Positions 9,505 through 18,597 of a DNA stretch of 64,000 nt are shown here, in pieces. Made by a program: the position numbers and the translations under genes. The notes under the pieces were generated by a model. It was not told the DNA's origin. It was given only the letters and a program-made list of their open reading frames with translations, and searched no databases. Position 1 is the stretch's first letter; every line of letters begins with the position of its first letter. The DNA comes from Rhodoferax sp. GTDB taxonomy: Bacteria; Pseudomonadota; Gammaproteobacteria; Burkholderiales; Burkholderiaceae_C. The stretch covers positions 1 through 64,000 of the forward strand of contig PKWM01000026.1 of assembly GCA_003133245.1 (NCBI GenBank), written 5' to 3'.

Positions 9505-10995
9505 ATGACACGTTTGATTCTCGGACCCTTTAATCGCGTCGAAGGTGACCTTGAAGTGACGCTTGACATTGATGCTGGCCGGGTGCGTGAGGCGTACGTC
9601 AATGCCCCGATGTACCGTGGCTTCGAGTTGATATTGAACGGTCGTGACCCGATGGATGCGTTGACCATCGTGCCGCGCATTTGTGGCATCTGCTCGGTGT
9701 CGCAGTCGGTAGCGGCGGCCCAGGCCCTGGCCGATGCCTGTGGCGTGGTGGCACCAGTCAACGGTAGCCACGCCATCAACCTGATGCTGGCCTGCGAAAA
9801 CTTTGCCGACCACTTGACGCATTTTTATATGTTTTTCATGCCCGACTTCACACGCCAGTTCTACGCCGGGCGCGCCTGGTTTGGCGAGGCCGAGCGGCGC
9901 TTTGGCGCACTGGTTGGCAGTGCGCCAGGCAAAGGTTTGCACAACCGCGCAGCACTGGCGGCGCGCACTCGCTGGTTCGAGTTAATTGGCACGCTGGGTG
10001 GCAAGTGGCCCCACACCGGCGCCGTGCTGCCAGGTGGCACTTCGCGTGCGATTGAGGCCACCGAGCGCGTGCGCCTGTTGGCAAGAGTGCGCGAGATGCG
10101 CGCCTTTGTCGAGCAAACGCTGTTTGGTACACCGCTGGAAGAAGTTGCTGCCCTTGATAGTCTGGCCGCCTTGCAGGGCTGGCGCGCACGCGCTGGCGGC
10201 AGCGACATGGCCCTGTTTCTGGATATTGCTGACGATCTGGGTTTGGCCCGCCTGGGCGCGGGGCCGGGTCGCTACCTCAGCTATGGCGCTTATGCCCAGA
10301 TTGGCGGTGGCCACGCGCTGGCGCGTGGCCTGTGGGATGCCAGCCTGCAGCAACGCTTGGCGCTGGATGCAAACCAAATCACCGAGGACACGCACCACGC
10401 CTGGTACTTTGCGGGCACCAGCGGCGCACCCTTGCACCCGATGGCGGGCTTGACCCAGCCGCAAGCCGACAAACCCGGCGCTTACACCTGGAACAAAGCC
10501 CCGCGCTTAGGTGGCCAGGTGATCGAGACCGGTGCTATCGCACGGCAATTGGTGGACGGCCAGCCGCTCATCCGTGCCGTCGTACAGGCGCATGGCGGCA
10601 GCGTCATGGCCCGGGTGCTGGCGCGGTTGCTGGAGATGGCGCGCATCCTGCCCCTGATGGAGCAGTGGCTGCTGGCCTTGCAGCCGCATGCACCCTATCA
10701 TCAGCTGCATGACATGCCCAAACAAGCGCAAGGCATCGGTTTGACTGAGGCGGCGCGCGGTGCCTTGGGGCATTGGCTGCGCATTGAGGACGGGCGCATC
10801 AGCCACTACCAGATTGTGGCCCCGACCAGTTGGAATTTCTCACCGCGCGACGCAGCGGGCACGCCGGGCGCACTGGAGGTGGCGCTGGTCGGTGCACCCA
10901 TGGACAGCACAAGCGGTGCGCTCAGCAAGCAAAGCGTTGCGGTGCAACACATCGTGCGCTCCTTTGATCCGTGCATGGTCTGCACGGTGCATTGA
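9505..10995 (+). CDS. hoxC: HoxC, large subunit of H2-sensing regulatory hydrogenase
   Basis: 496 residues. The nickel ligands are visible as RICGIC (Cys60, Cys63) and DPCMVC at the extreme C-terminus (Cys490, Cys493), followed only by TVH. The protein therefore lacks the cleavable C-terminal extension of energy-generating hydrogenases, which is diagnostic of the regulatory HoxC/HupV class that needs no maturation protease. It lies between hoxB and hoxJ with short gaps, consistent with one sensory operon. Confidence 0.95.
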   Translation: MTRLILGPFNRVEGDLEVTLDIDAGRVREAYVNAPMYRGFELILNGRDPMDALTIVPRICGICSVSQSVAAAQALADACGVVAPVNGSHAINLMLACENFADHLTHFYMFFMPDFTRQFYAGRAWFGEAERRFGALVGSAPGKGLHNRAALAARTRWFELIGTLGGKWPHTGAVLPGGTSRAIEATERVRLLARVREMRAFVEQTLFGTPLEEVAALDSLAALQGWRARAGGSDMALFLDIADDLGLARLGAGPGRYLSYGAYAQIGGGHALARGLWDASLQQRLALDANQITEDTHHAWYFAGTSGAPLHPMAGLTQPQADKPGAYTWNKAPRLGGQVIETGAIARQLVDGQPLIRAVVQAHGGSVMARVLARLLEMARILPLMEQWLLALQPHAPYHQLHDMPKQAQGIGLTEAARGALGHWLRIEDGRISHYQIVAPTSWNFSPRDAAGTPGALEVALVGAPMDSTSGALSKQSVAVQHIVRSFDPCMVCTVH

Positions 10996-11004
10996 GACAG
11001 CGCT

Positions 11005-12351
11005 ATGACAGCCCCTGCGCCACTGCAGCACTTGCCCCCGGATGAACTCGAAGGGGTCGGCGAGGACACCTGGCTTGATGTCATCCACAAGATGGAAGAG
11101 GTCTATTCCAAACTGGTGTCTGATGAGGTCGAGCTGGAAGACAAGAACGCCCAGCTGGAGCAGTCGCAGCAATTTATCTTCAGCTTGCTCTCGGCCATGA
11201 GTGACGTGCTGATTGCCTGCAACCAGGACGGCTTGATCGAAGAAACCAATGCCGCCCTGTGCGCGCTGGTGGGCCGCAGTGAGCAAGCGCTGCGTGGCAC
11301 CCCGGTGCTGGACTTGCTGGCCGACGCGCAAAGCGTGGAACGCTGGCAGTTGGCCAAGTACCACGCTGCGTCGCACGAAGTGGCGGTGGTAGAGATCAAT
11401 CTGTTCGATGCGCTGGGACAAGCGGTGCCGGTTGATATGAATTGCACGCCACGCCACAACAGCAACGGTCGTCAGGTTGGTTGCGTGCTGGTGGGCCGTC
11501 CCTTGGGTGAGCTCAAACGCGCTTACCATCAATTGCGCGAAGCGCACGAGGCCCTCAAGCTGGCCCAGCAGCAGTTGCTGCACTCTGAAAAAATGGCCTC
11601 GCTGGGCCGCCTGGTGGCTGGCGTGGCGCACGAGCTCAACAACCCCATCAGCTTTGTGCTGGGCAATGTGCATGTGCTCAAACGCTATGGCACACGTCTG
11701 ACCCGCTATCTGCAAGCCATCCACCAGCTCGACCTGTCTGCACCGGTGCAAGCGTTGCGGGGTGAGTTGCGCATCGACCATCTGCTGGACGACCTGCCCT
11801 CCTTGATGGAGGGAACCCTTGAAGGCGCCAAGCGCACCGCCGATATCGTCAATGGCCTCAAACGGTTTTCTACCGCAGGCCAAGAAAAGGTGACCGAGGT
11901 TGAACTCAATGCCGTGGTTGAGCGTGCCATCCATTGGATACAAAAAGGCACGTCCCCGCGTTTCGAGATTCGTTGGGTGCGCGGCGCTGATTGTTTTGTC
12001 AACGGCAATGCTGGTGAGTTGCTGCAAGTGATGATGAACTTGATCCAGAACGCGTCGGATGCCGCCAGCAGCGGCGCTGCCAAAGCGCCGCTGCTCTTTA
12101 TCAGCCTGGAGCGAGACCCGCAGAGCGTGCATTTGCGCTTTGCCGACAACGGCCCGGGCATTGCGCCTGAACATTTGTCACGAATCTTCGACCCTTTCTT
12201 CACTACCAAAAGTGTCGGCCAAGGCACCGGCCTTGGCCTGTCGATCAGCTACGGCATCGTTGAGCAGCACGGAGGGCATTTGACCTGCATCAATTTGCCA
12301 CAGGGCGGCACATTGTTCACGTTGAGCTTGCCGCTGCGCCAGTCAAGTTAA
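11005..12351 (+). CDS. hoxJ: HoxJ, PAS-containing sensor histidine kinase
   Basis: 448 residues. A helical N-terminus is followed by a PAS domain (about 60-165), a coiled-coil linker, the phosphoacceptor region around His209 in AHELNNP, and a HATPase domain with an N box (NLIQNASDAA), DNGPGI and GTGLGLS. No membrane segment is seen, so it is a soluble kinase. In the Cupriavidus system HoxJ forms a complex with HoxBC and phosphorylates, and so inactivates, HoxA when H2 is absent. Last gene of the hydrogenase block; 291 bp without a recognisable gene follow. Confidence 0.93.
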   Translation: MTAPAPLQHLPPDELEGVGEDTWLDVIHKMEEVYSKLVSDEVELEDKNAQLEQSQQFIFSLLSAMSDVLIACNQDGLIEETNAALCALVGRSEQALRGTPVLDLLADAQSVERWQLAKYHAASHEVAVVEINLFDALGQAVPVDMNCTPRHNSNGRQVGCVLVGRPLGELKRAYHQLREAHEALKLAQQQLLHSEKMASLGRLVAGVAHELNNPISFVLGNVHVLKRYGTRLTRYLQAIHQLDLSAPVQALRGELRIDHLLDDLPSLMEGTLEGAKRTADIVNGLKRFSTAGQEKVTEVELNAVVERAIHWIQKGTSPRFEIRWVRGADCFVNGNAGELLQVMMNLIQNASDAASSGAAKAPLLFISLERDPQSVHLRFADNGPGIAPEHLSRIFDPFFTTKSVGQGTGLGLSISYGIVEQHGGHLTCINLPQGGTLFTLSLPLRQSS

Positions 12352-12642
12352 CCTGACGTTCCTCCCCAAAAAACTGCCCGTTTTGTGAGCAGCATGAGCG
12401 AAGGCAGCAACGTCGCCGGTTCTGGGAGTTATGCACAAAGTTATTAACAAACTAAATCACCGTTTATGGGAACAACTTGCCTCTGCACTTAAAGTTCGCA
12501 GGAGATCGACACATTAGGGTTATCCCCAATTGAGGAATTAACGGCGACATGGTGTTAAAGGTATATTTTTAGCCTGTACGATCCGTCGGATGGTAACCGG
12601 CGGTTCAACCTTTCCCGCTTGAGACACTGGCGCAAGGCCACC

Positions 12643-13095
12643 TTATTCCCGCAAAATCAACTGTCCTCGAATTTCCCCTCCAGGGTGGGCCTTGGTGCGG
12701 ATACTGACGTACCATTTTCCAGCCAGCAAGTCTTCAGCCTGGACCGCAGTCAGCGTGGCCCGGCCCTCCAAAGGGCTCTTGATCGGGCCTTTAATGGCAA
12801 GGGTGCTTTTGGCGTTGGCACCGATGACGCCAGGGCCGTGAAAGTGGCCGTCTGTGGCTGGACCACTCAAGCCGGAAAACGCAAGCTTCCAGCGAAACAG
12901 CAGGGTATTTTTATCCAGCACAGCGTACAACTGGCCGGTCGCCGCAGTGACTACCGACGGGACCTGGTTCAAGCCCGTCAACTGGGTACTGAATGCCGCC
13001 ATATGCTTATCAGGCGCCAACACGCTACAGCCGGTCACGGCAAAGACAAAGGCAACGCTGACGAGCGTTGAGCGCAAGGCGCGATAACAAAGCAT
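12643..13095 (-). CDS. CHRD-domain lipoprotein
   Basis: 150 residues from the ATG at 13095, chosen because AGAGGTG lies about 6 bases upstream and because the signal sequence then starts normally. The signal peptide ends at FAVTGC, a plausible lipobox giving lipidation at that Cys. The rest matches the CHRD fold: LSGLNQVP-type start, DGHFHGPG in the middle, and a C-terminal WYVSIRTKAHPGGEIRGQ. The biochemical role of bacterial CHRD proteins is not established. It stands alone between hoxJ and asnS. Confidence 0.82.
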   Translation of the reverse strand: MLCYRALRSTLVSVAFVFAVTGCSVLAPDKHMAAFSTQLTGLNQVPSVVTAATGQLYAVLDKNTLLFRWKLAFSGLSGPATDGHFHGPGVIGANAKSTLAIKGPIKSPLEGRATLTAVQAEDLLAGKWYVSIRTKAHPGGEIRGQLILRE

Positions 13096-13222
13096 CTGCA
13101 GCACCTCTGGCCTTTTCGAATGATCAATATCCACACCTGAGTGTAGGGGCCAGTGCGCTTTGTGCGCGGGTGTCAAGGCGAGTTCTTTGTAACCTGATGT
13201 GCCAGAAGAGGCCGTAAGGAAG

Positions 13223-14644
13223 CTAATAACGCGCGTTGCCGGGTGTTCTGGGAAACGGGATCACGTCACGCACATTGGACAAGCCGGTGATGTAGGAAAC
13301 AGTGCGCTCAAAGCCCAAACCGAAGCCCGCGTGGGGCACCGTGCCATAACGCCGGAGATCGCGATACCAGTTGTAATGCGCCGGGTCGAGTCCAACCTCA
13401 AGCATGCGCCGGTCCAGCACATCGAGGCGTTCCTCGCGCTGCGAGCCGCCAATGATCTCGCCAATGCCGGGTGCCAGCACGTCCATTGCGGCGACGGTCT
13501 TTTCGTCGTCTGACAATCGCATGTAAAACGCCTTGATTTCTTTCGGATAGTTCATCAGCACGGTCGGGCCGTTGACGTGTTTTTCGGCAATGTAGCGTTC
13601 GTGTTCGGATTGCAGGTCGATGCCCCACTTCACCGGGTAGTCAAATTTCTCTTTCGTGTTCTCCAGCACCCGGATCGCATCGGTGTAATCCATGCGTACG
13701 AATTCGGAGTTGACGATGTGTTCGAGTTTTGCAATCAGGCCTTTCTCAATGCGATCCTCGAAAAATGCCATGTCGTCGGCGCGCTCGGCCAGCACCCGCT
13801 TGATGATGTACTTCAGCAGCGCTTCCGCCAGTGTCGCGTTGTCGCTCAAATCGGCAAAGGCAATCTCGGGCTCTATCATCCAGAACTCAGCCAGGTGGCG
13901 CGAAGTATTGGAATTCTCTGCGCGAAACGTGGGGCCAAAGGTATAAACCTTGGACAGCGCCATGCAATAGGTTTCGACGTTGAGTTGGCCCGAAACGGTG
14001 AGGAACGCTTCCCGGCCGAAAAAATCCTGAGAAAAATCGATCTTGCCGTCGGCCTTTTTGGGCAGGTTCATCAGGTCCAGTGTCGAGACGCGGAACAACT
14101 CGCCAGCGCCTTCCGCATCCGAGGCGGTGATGATCGGCGTGTTCACCCAGAGGAATCCATGCTCATCGAAAAACCGATGAATCGCCGATGCAATGGTGTG
14201 ACGCACGCGGGTGGCGGCGCCTATCACGTTGGTGCGCGGCCGCAAATGTGCGACCTCGCGCAGGAACTCCATGCTGTGCGCTTTCGGGGTGATCGGATAG
14301 GTGTCGGGATCATCGACCCAGCCGACCACCGTGATCTTGCTGGCCTGCATTTCAAACGGTTGGCCTTTGGCCGGTGAGGCAGCGATCAGGCCGGTGGCCT
14401 CCACTGCACAGCCGGCCGTGAGTCGCTGCACCTCATCGACATAGTTGGACAGCGTGCTGGGCGCCACCACCTGCACCGGATGAAAACAGGAACCGTCAGA
14501 CACATTAACGAAGGAAATTCCAGCCTTGGAATCGCGACGGGTTTTCACCCAGCCCTTGATTGTTACTTGGGTATCGGCTGGCCCCAGGGATGCTTTGCCG
14601 CTGAGAACATCGAGGCAGGTGAAGAAAGATGCACAAGAAGACAT
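13223..14644 (-). CDS. asnS: Asparaginyl-tRNA synthetase
   Basis: 473 residues from the ATG at 14644 (an in-frame TTG lies 15 bp upstream). Class II synthetase: an OB-fold anticodon-binding domain (about 20-120), then the catalytic core with motif 2 ([20 protein letters not shown]) and motif 3 ([15 protein letters not shown]), ending in the typical AsnRS tail [12 protein letters not shown]. Charges tRNA-Asn directly with asparagine. A housekeeping gene; no operon partner is apparent. Confidence 0.97.
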   Translation of the reverse strand: MSSCASFFTCLDVLSGKASLGPADTQVTIKGWVKTRRDSKAGISFVNVSDGSCFHPVQVVAPSTLSNYVDEVQRLTAGCAVEATGLIAASPAKGQPFEMQASKITVVGWVDDPDTYPITPKAHSMEFLREVAHLRPRTNVIGAATRVRHTIASAIHRFFDEHGFLWVNTPIITASDAEGAGELFRVSTLDLMNLPKKADGKIDFSQDFFGREAFLTVSGQLNVETYCMALSKVYTFGPTFRAENSNTSRHLAEFWMIEPEIAFADLSDNATLAEALLKYIIKRVLAERADDMAFFEDRIEKGLIAKLEHIVNSEFVRMDYTDAIRVLENTKEKFDYPVKWGIDLQSEHERYIAEKHVNGPTVLMNYPKEIKAFYMRLSDDEKTVAAMDVLAPGIGEIIGGSQREERLDVLDRRMLEVGLDPAHYNWYRDLRRYGTVPHAGFGLGFERTVSYITGLSNVRDVIPFPRTPGNARY

Positions 14645-14786
14645 GTTGAAGCCCTGCAAGAGTTCGTGAATAGGTGGTAGATGTTACCGAGTTTGGCTCG
14701 CAACAGACAGGTGCTGGCTGGTTTTGTCGACAGCATTGCTCATCAGTTGAATTTGTCCGGTATCATCGTGTCAAACGTACAGCATT

Positions 14787-14820
14787 AAGGACTTCGCAGC
14801 AACGCCAAGTCCTTTTTGTT
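14787..14820 (+). terminator. Hairpin with T-run in the leader of the hemerythrin operon
   Basis: The sequence AAGGACTT and its exact reverse complement AAGTCCTT are separated by 12 bases and followed directly by TTTTTGTTTT, the form of an intrinsic terminator on the plus strand. It lies about 30 bp before the hemerythrin gene, with no plus-strand gene ending just upstream. It could be an attenuator in that operon's leader or the end of a short unannotated RNA. Confidence 0.5.
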
Positions 14821-14849
14821 TTCGGCACCCACTACTTGAGGACACCTCC

Positions 14850-15293
14850 ATGAGCCTTCCCTCGCAAGTTCTTCCCCATCATCACCGCCATTGCGACGAT
14901 CTTTTTGTTGCGGCCGAGGAATGCGCTCAGCGCGGCGACTGGGCGGCAACCGCAAGCGCCTTCGAACATTTCCGCCAGCAGATGAAAGCGCATTTCGACG
15001 CCGAGGAAGTTTTTTTGTTCCCGGCGTTCGAGGCTGCGACCGGCATGAGCGCAGGCCCAACCCAGATGATGCGTCACGAGCACGAGCAGATGCGCACTTT
15101 GCTGGCCCAGCTTGCTGCCGCCTGCGAAGAACATGACAGCGAAAGCTATGCTGGCGTCGCCGAGACCCTGCTGATGCTGATGCAACAGCACAACATGAAG
15201 GAAGAGAACATCCTGTATCCGATGTGCGACCAGGCGCTGGGCGCCGAAGCTGAGCGGCTTGGCGAGAAATTTGGCGCAACGCTGGAAAAATAA
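14850..15293 (+). CDS. Hemerythrin-like (HHE) protein
   Basis: 147 residues, predicted four-helix bundle. Candidate di-iron ligands are spread in the HHE pattern: His14, His48 and Glu52 (HFDAEE), His76/His78 (RHEHEQ), His114 and Glu118 (HNMKEEN). Such proteins bind O2 or NO or repair iron-sulfur clusters. The downstream DUF2249 and membrane genes are the usual company of this protein in beta-proteobacterial nitric-oxide/denitrification regions, which suggests NO handling. Only one base separates its stop from the next start. Confidence 0.85.
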   Translation: MSLPSQVLPHHHRHCDDLFVAAEECAQRGDWAATASAFEHFRQQMKAHFDAEEVFLFPAFEAATGMSAGPTQMMRHEHEQMRTLLAQLAAACEEHDSESYAGVAETLLMLMQQHNMKEENILYPMCDQALGAEAERLGEKFGATLEK

Positions 15294-15294
15294 A

Positions 15295-15513
15295 ATGCCT
15301 GAGCGTCTGATCGACGGTCGTGACCTACAGCCGCCGGAGCCGCTGGAATTGGCGCTGGCTGAACTGGCGAGCCTCGCGCCTGGCGAAGAATTGGTCATGT
15401 TGCTGCGCTGCGAGCCCTTGCCGCTGTATGCGATTCTCGATCGCAACGGTTTTGGCTACCGTTCCAGAATCAGACCCGACGGTAGCAACGAGGTCCGGAT
15501 TCGCAGAGCCTGA
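15295..15513 (+). CDS. DUF2249 small protein
   Basis: 72 residues starting at the ATG at 15295, one base after the hemerythrin stop. It has the short DUF2249 fold seen in SirA/TusA-like proteins: LDGRDL-type start (LIDGRDLQPPEPLE), then GEELVMLLRCEPLPLY. The Cys in LRCEP is not the TusA-type N-terminal Cys. DUF2249 domains are often linked to hemerythrin and NO-reductase genes; the function is unknown. Confidence 0.8.
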   Translation: MPERLIDGRDLQPPEPLELALAELASLAPGEELVMLLRCEPLPLYAILDRNGFGYRSRIRPDGSNEVRIRRA

Positions 15514-15525
15514 GCCGAGAAAATA

Positions 15526-16863
15526 ATGTCCCCCACCCTGTCGTTCGAACAGGCGCCGCCGATATCGGTGCCCTACCGTTTTTTTCTCACCGCGCCGCTG
15601 TTTGGTGCAGTCGCCGGTCTGGTGCTGGCCGTGCTCGGGCCGGAAACATTTCAGTCGCGCTGGTCGCCGGGCGCACTGGCTATGACGCATCTGATCGTCG
15701 TCGATTTCATGTTGCAGGCCATGTGCGGTTCCTTGCTGCAATTCGTTGCGGTGGTGGCCGGCGCCAACATCTGGCGGCCACGCCTGGTGGCGGCGGTGCT
15801 GCACCCGCTGATCACGACCGGGGCGATATTTCTCGCATCGGCATTCCTGCTACAGCAGCAGCTTCTTTTTTTGGTCGCCGCGGCGGTATTTGTGTCGGCC
15901 CTGGGCCTGTTCCTGACGGTGCTGGCGACCGCGCTGTTGCGCACTCCGGCGCGCGGCATGAGCATTCATGTTTTGCGCGTGGCCGTGTTCGGACTGCTGA
16001 TGACGGTGCTGCTCGGCGCAACCCTGGCGCTCACGTTGGGTCTGGATGCACATCTGCCATCGGGCTGGTCGCTGCTCGCCCTGATCAACGTCCATGTCGC
16101 ATGGGGGTTGGGCGGCTGGGCGCTGATGCTGGTGATCGGCGTTTCCTATCTGGTGGTGCCGATGTTTCAAATGACACCGTCGTACCCGGTATGGTTGACG
16201 CGCCTGCTGCCCGCCGGATTGTTTCTGGTGCTCTGTCTGTGGTCGCTGCAACTCCTCGTTCCGATCGCTGTGGCGCGGGCCTGGCAGTCCGGCGTGGGAC
16301 TGGCGGGCGTATTGCTGGTAGGTTCCTATGCCGTGGCCACGCTCATCCTACAGGCGCGTCGGCGCCGGCGCCAGACCGACGCCACTTTCATGTTCTGGCG
16401 CGGCGCGATGCTGTCGCTGCTCGCCTTTGCTTTGTCCTGGATCGCGTTTGAGGCGCTGCCGCAGCTTGGCAGCAATCCGCGCGCGCCGCTCTGGCTGGGC
16501 GTGCTGGCCCTGCCGGGGTTGTTTCTGTCCGTGATCATGGGCATGCTCTACAAGATCATGCCATTTCTCAACTGGCTGCATTTGCAGCAGCAGGGCGGTA
16601 TGGCCATGGCCTCGCCGAATATGAAGCAGATGATTCCTGATGGCGCGATGCGCGGCCAGATGCGGCTGCATTTCACGGCGCTGGGACTGCTGCTCGCCGC
16701 AGTGCTCTGGCCGACGCTGACGCTGCCGGCCGGACTCGCGTTCAGCGCTTCCTGCATCTGGCTCGAATGGAACCTGATCGGCGCCGCCCGCACCTACGCG
16801 CACTGGCGCGACAAAATCCGCGCCGCCGTTGCCAGCCAGGCGGTGCAATCAGACCAAGCTTAA
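15526..16863 (+). CDS. Polytopic membrane protein, NnrS/CcoN-like
   Basis: 445 residues with about 12 hydrophobic segments spread over the whole length. Conserved-looking His residues lie in membrane segments (MTHLIVVDFMLQAMCG, NVHVAWGLGGW) and in FLNWLHLQQQ, which recalls heme-binding membrane proteins such as the NnrS family or reduced heme-copper oxidase subunit I homologues. Third gene of the hemerythrin-DUF2249 operon. A role in NO or O2 response is inferred from context; the protein alone does not prove it. Confidence 0.65.
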   Translation: MSPTLSFEQAPPISVPYRFFLTAPLFGAVAGLVLAVLGPETFQSRWSPGALAMTHLIVVDFMLQAMCGSLLQFVAVVAGANIWRPRLVAAVLHPLITTGAIFLASAFLLQQQLLFLVAAAVFVSALGLFLTVLATALLRTPARGMSIHVLRVAVFGLLMTVLLGATLALTLGLDAHLPSGWSLLALINVHVAWGLGGWALMLVIGVSYLVVPMFQMTPSYPVWLTRLLPAGLFLVLCLWSLQLLVPIAVARAWQSGVGLAGVLLVGSYAVATLILQARRRRRQTDATFMFWRGAMLSLLAFALSWIAFEALPQLGSNPRAPLWLGVLALPGLFLSVIMGMLYKIMPFLNWLHLQQQGGMAMASPNMKQMIPDGAMRGQMRLHFTALGLLLAAVLWPTLTLPAGLAFSASCIWLEWNLIGAARTYAHWRDKIRAAVASQAVQSDQA

Positions 16864-16902
16864 GAGAAAGTCACCTGGCTGCTTGGCTCTCGGTCTGCCA
16901 CG

Positions 16903-18561
16903 TCAAATGACCTTTTCCTGCTCCTGCAACTCACGCCAGAGCAGTTTGCCAGTGGATGATTTGGGTAATGCTGCAACAAACTCGACAATGCGCGGAACCT
17001 TGTAAGCGGCCATGTTGGCATGCGCCCAGTCCATGATTTCTTGTTCGCTGACTTGCCCGCGGTACGCCTGGCGCAACACGACCACTGCCTTGACGGTCTC
17101 ACCCCGCTTGGCATCGCGCGCGGCGATGACGCAGGCTTCCTGGATGGCTGGGTGCTGGTAGAGCAGCGCTTCCACTTCGGCCGGCCAGACCTTGAAGCCG
17201 GAGGCGTTGATCATGCGCTTCAAGCGGTCCACCATGAAAAAGTAGCCGTCTTCGTCGGTGCGCGCCAGGTCGCCGGTGCGCAGGAATCGTTTGCCTTCGA
17301 TCTCGACGAACACTTCGGCGCTAGCCTGCGGGTTGTTCCAGTAACCCAGCATCACGTGCGGCGCATGGATCACAATTTCGCCCACTTCGCCAGCTGGCAA
17401 TTCATGAAAATCGGCGGGATCAACCACGCGCGCATCAACGTCGTAAATCGGGATGCCCAGGCATTGTTTTTTGGGTCGATCGGCCGGATTGATATGGGTC
17501 GCAGCGATGGTCTCGGACATGCCGTAACCTTCAACGTAGGGCACGCCGATCAAGTCCCCCAGTTTTTGTGCCACGGCTTCGGGCATCGCCGCGCCGCCGC
17601 CACGCATGCCGCGCACGCTCGACAGGTCATAGTCGGCGATGGCCGGGTTGGCCAGCAAGTCCACCACCATGGTTGAGATCAGTTGCATGGATTCAATTCG
17701 GTAGCGCTGGATGCACTCGGCCGCCATTTCGCGATCCCAACGCGGTAGCACCACCATCGTGCTGCCGTGGTAGAGCGGGCCGTTCATGCTGCCCTGCATG
17801 CCGGTCACATGAAAAAATGGCAGCACCGACAGCGATACGCCGTCCTGATGGGCGTTGAACCATTGCATGCTGGCGATGGTGCTCCACATCACAGTGCGGT
17901 GCGTGTGCATGCAGCCCTTGGGATGTCCGGTGGAACCTGAGGTGTAGGGCATCACACACAGATCGTCCGGTCCGACGCTCAAAGGGCCGGGTTGCAGATG
18001 GCGCTCCAGCATGTCGCTCCACAGCGTCACACCGGCGCGCTGTAGCGGCAGCCGCACTGCGCTCACGAAGTCGGGCACTTTAAGGTCGGTTGGCCGCTTG
18101 AGGTAATCGGAGTAAGCCGTGACCAGTATCTGCTCCAGCCCATCACCGAGCAGCGGTGCCATCTGCGCAAAAATATCCTGCGCCACGATCGCTGCCGTGG
18201 CGCCGGTGTCGCGGGCGTAGTGGCGCAACTCGTTGGTCAGGTTCATCGGGTTGATCGGCACGACCACCGCATTGGCACGCAGAATGCCGTAGTAAGCGAG
18301 CACAAATTGCGGGCTGTTCTGCATGTAAAGAAGCACCCGGTCGCCTTTTTTCACGTGGCAGACTTGCTCCAGATAGCCGGCGATGCGCTCGGCCTCGTCC
18401 TTGAACTCGGCGAAACTGATAGCCGTGTCGTAAAACAGCATGTAGGGCTTGTCAGGGTAGCGCGTCGCCGAAACCTCCGCGTTGTAAAACATGTTGGTTT
18501 GCGGCACGCCCAGGTGCTGCGACTGACCCTCAGGCCAAAAGGCAAGATGACGATAAGACAT
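16903..18561 (-). CDS. AMP-forming acyl-CoA synthetase
   Basis: 552 residues from the ATG at 18561 (a TTG 36 bp upstream is the alternative). ANL-superfamily ligase: P-loop YTSGSTGHPKG in the centre, GYGMSE motif, a TGDLARTDEDGY hinge region, and the C-terminal catalytic Lys in STGKLLWREL. It activates a carboxylic acid, most likely a medium or long acyl chain or an aryl-alkanoate, to its CoA thioester. Last gene of the minus-strand run livHMGFK-hydrolase-ligase, starting 36 bp after the hydrolase stop. The context suggests it activates an acid that is imported or released by the hydrolase. Confidence 0.85.
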   Translation of the reverse strand: MSYRHLAFWPEGQSQHLGVPQTNMFYNAEVSATRYPDKPYMLFYDTAISFAEFKDEAERIAGYLEQVCHVKKGDRVLLYMQNSPQFVLAYYGILRANAVVVPINPMNLTNELRHYARDTGATAAIVAQDIFAQMAPLLGDGLEQILVTAYSDYLKRPTDLKVPDFVSAVRLPLQRAGVTLWSDMLERHLQPGPLSVGPDDLCVMPYTSGSTGHPKGCMHTHRTVMWSTIASMQWFNAHQDGVSLSVLPFFHVTGMQGSMNGPLYHGSTMVVLPRWDREMAAECIQRYRIESMQLISTMVVDLLANPAIADYDLSSVRGMRGGGAAMPEAVAQKLGDLIGVPYVEGYGMSETIAATHINPADRPKKQCLGIPIYDVDARVVDPADFHELPAGEVGEIVIHAPHVMLGYWNNPQASAEVFVEIEGKRFLRTGDLARTDEDGYFFMVDRLKRMINASGFKVWPAEVEALLYQHPAIQEACVIAARDAKRGETVKAVVVLRQAYRGQVSEQEIMDWAHANMAAYKVPRIVEFVAALPKSSTGKLLWRELQEQEKVI

Positions 18562-18597
18562 GGAAATTCGCAGCTTCAGACTAATCGCAGACGGCAA

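Noticed and set aside
10840-12174. 444-codon open frame on the minus strand opposite hoxJ and the hoxC end
   Set aside because: Its protein is low-complexity, rich in His and Gln, and has no family features, whereas the plus strand carries clear HoxC and HoxJ motifs. It is a GC-driven shadow.
14740-14786. FNR/DNR-type binding site upstream of the hemerythrin operon
   Set aside because: TTGAATTTGTCCGGTATCA has only a weak half-site match and no convincing TTGAT-N4-ATCAA palindrome.
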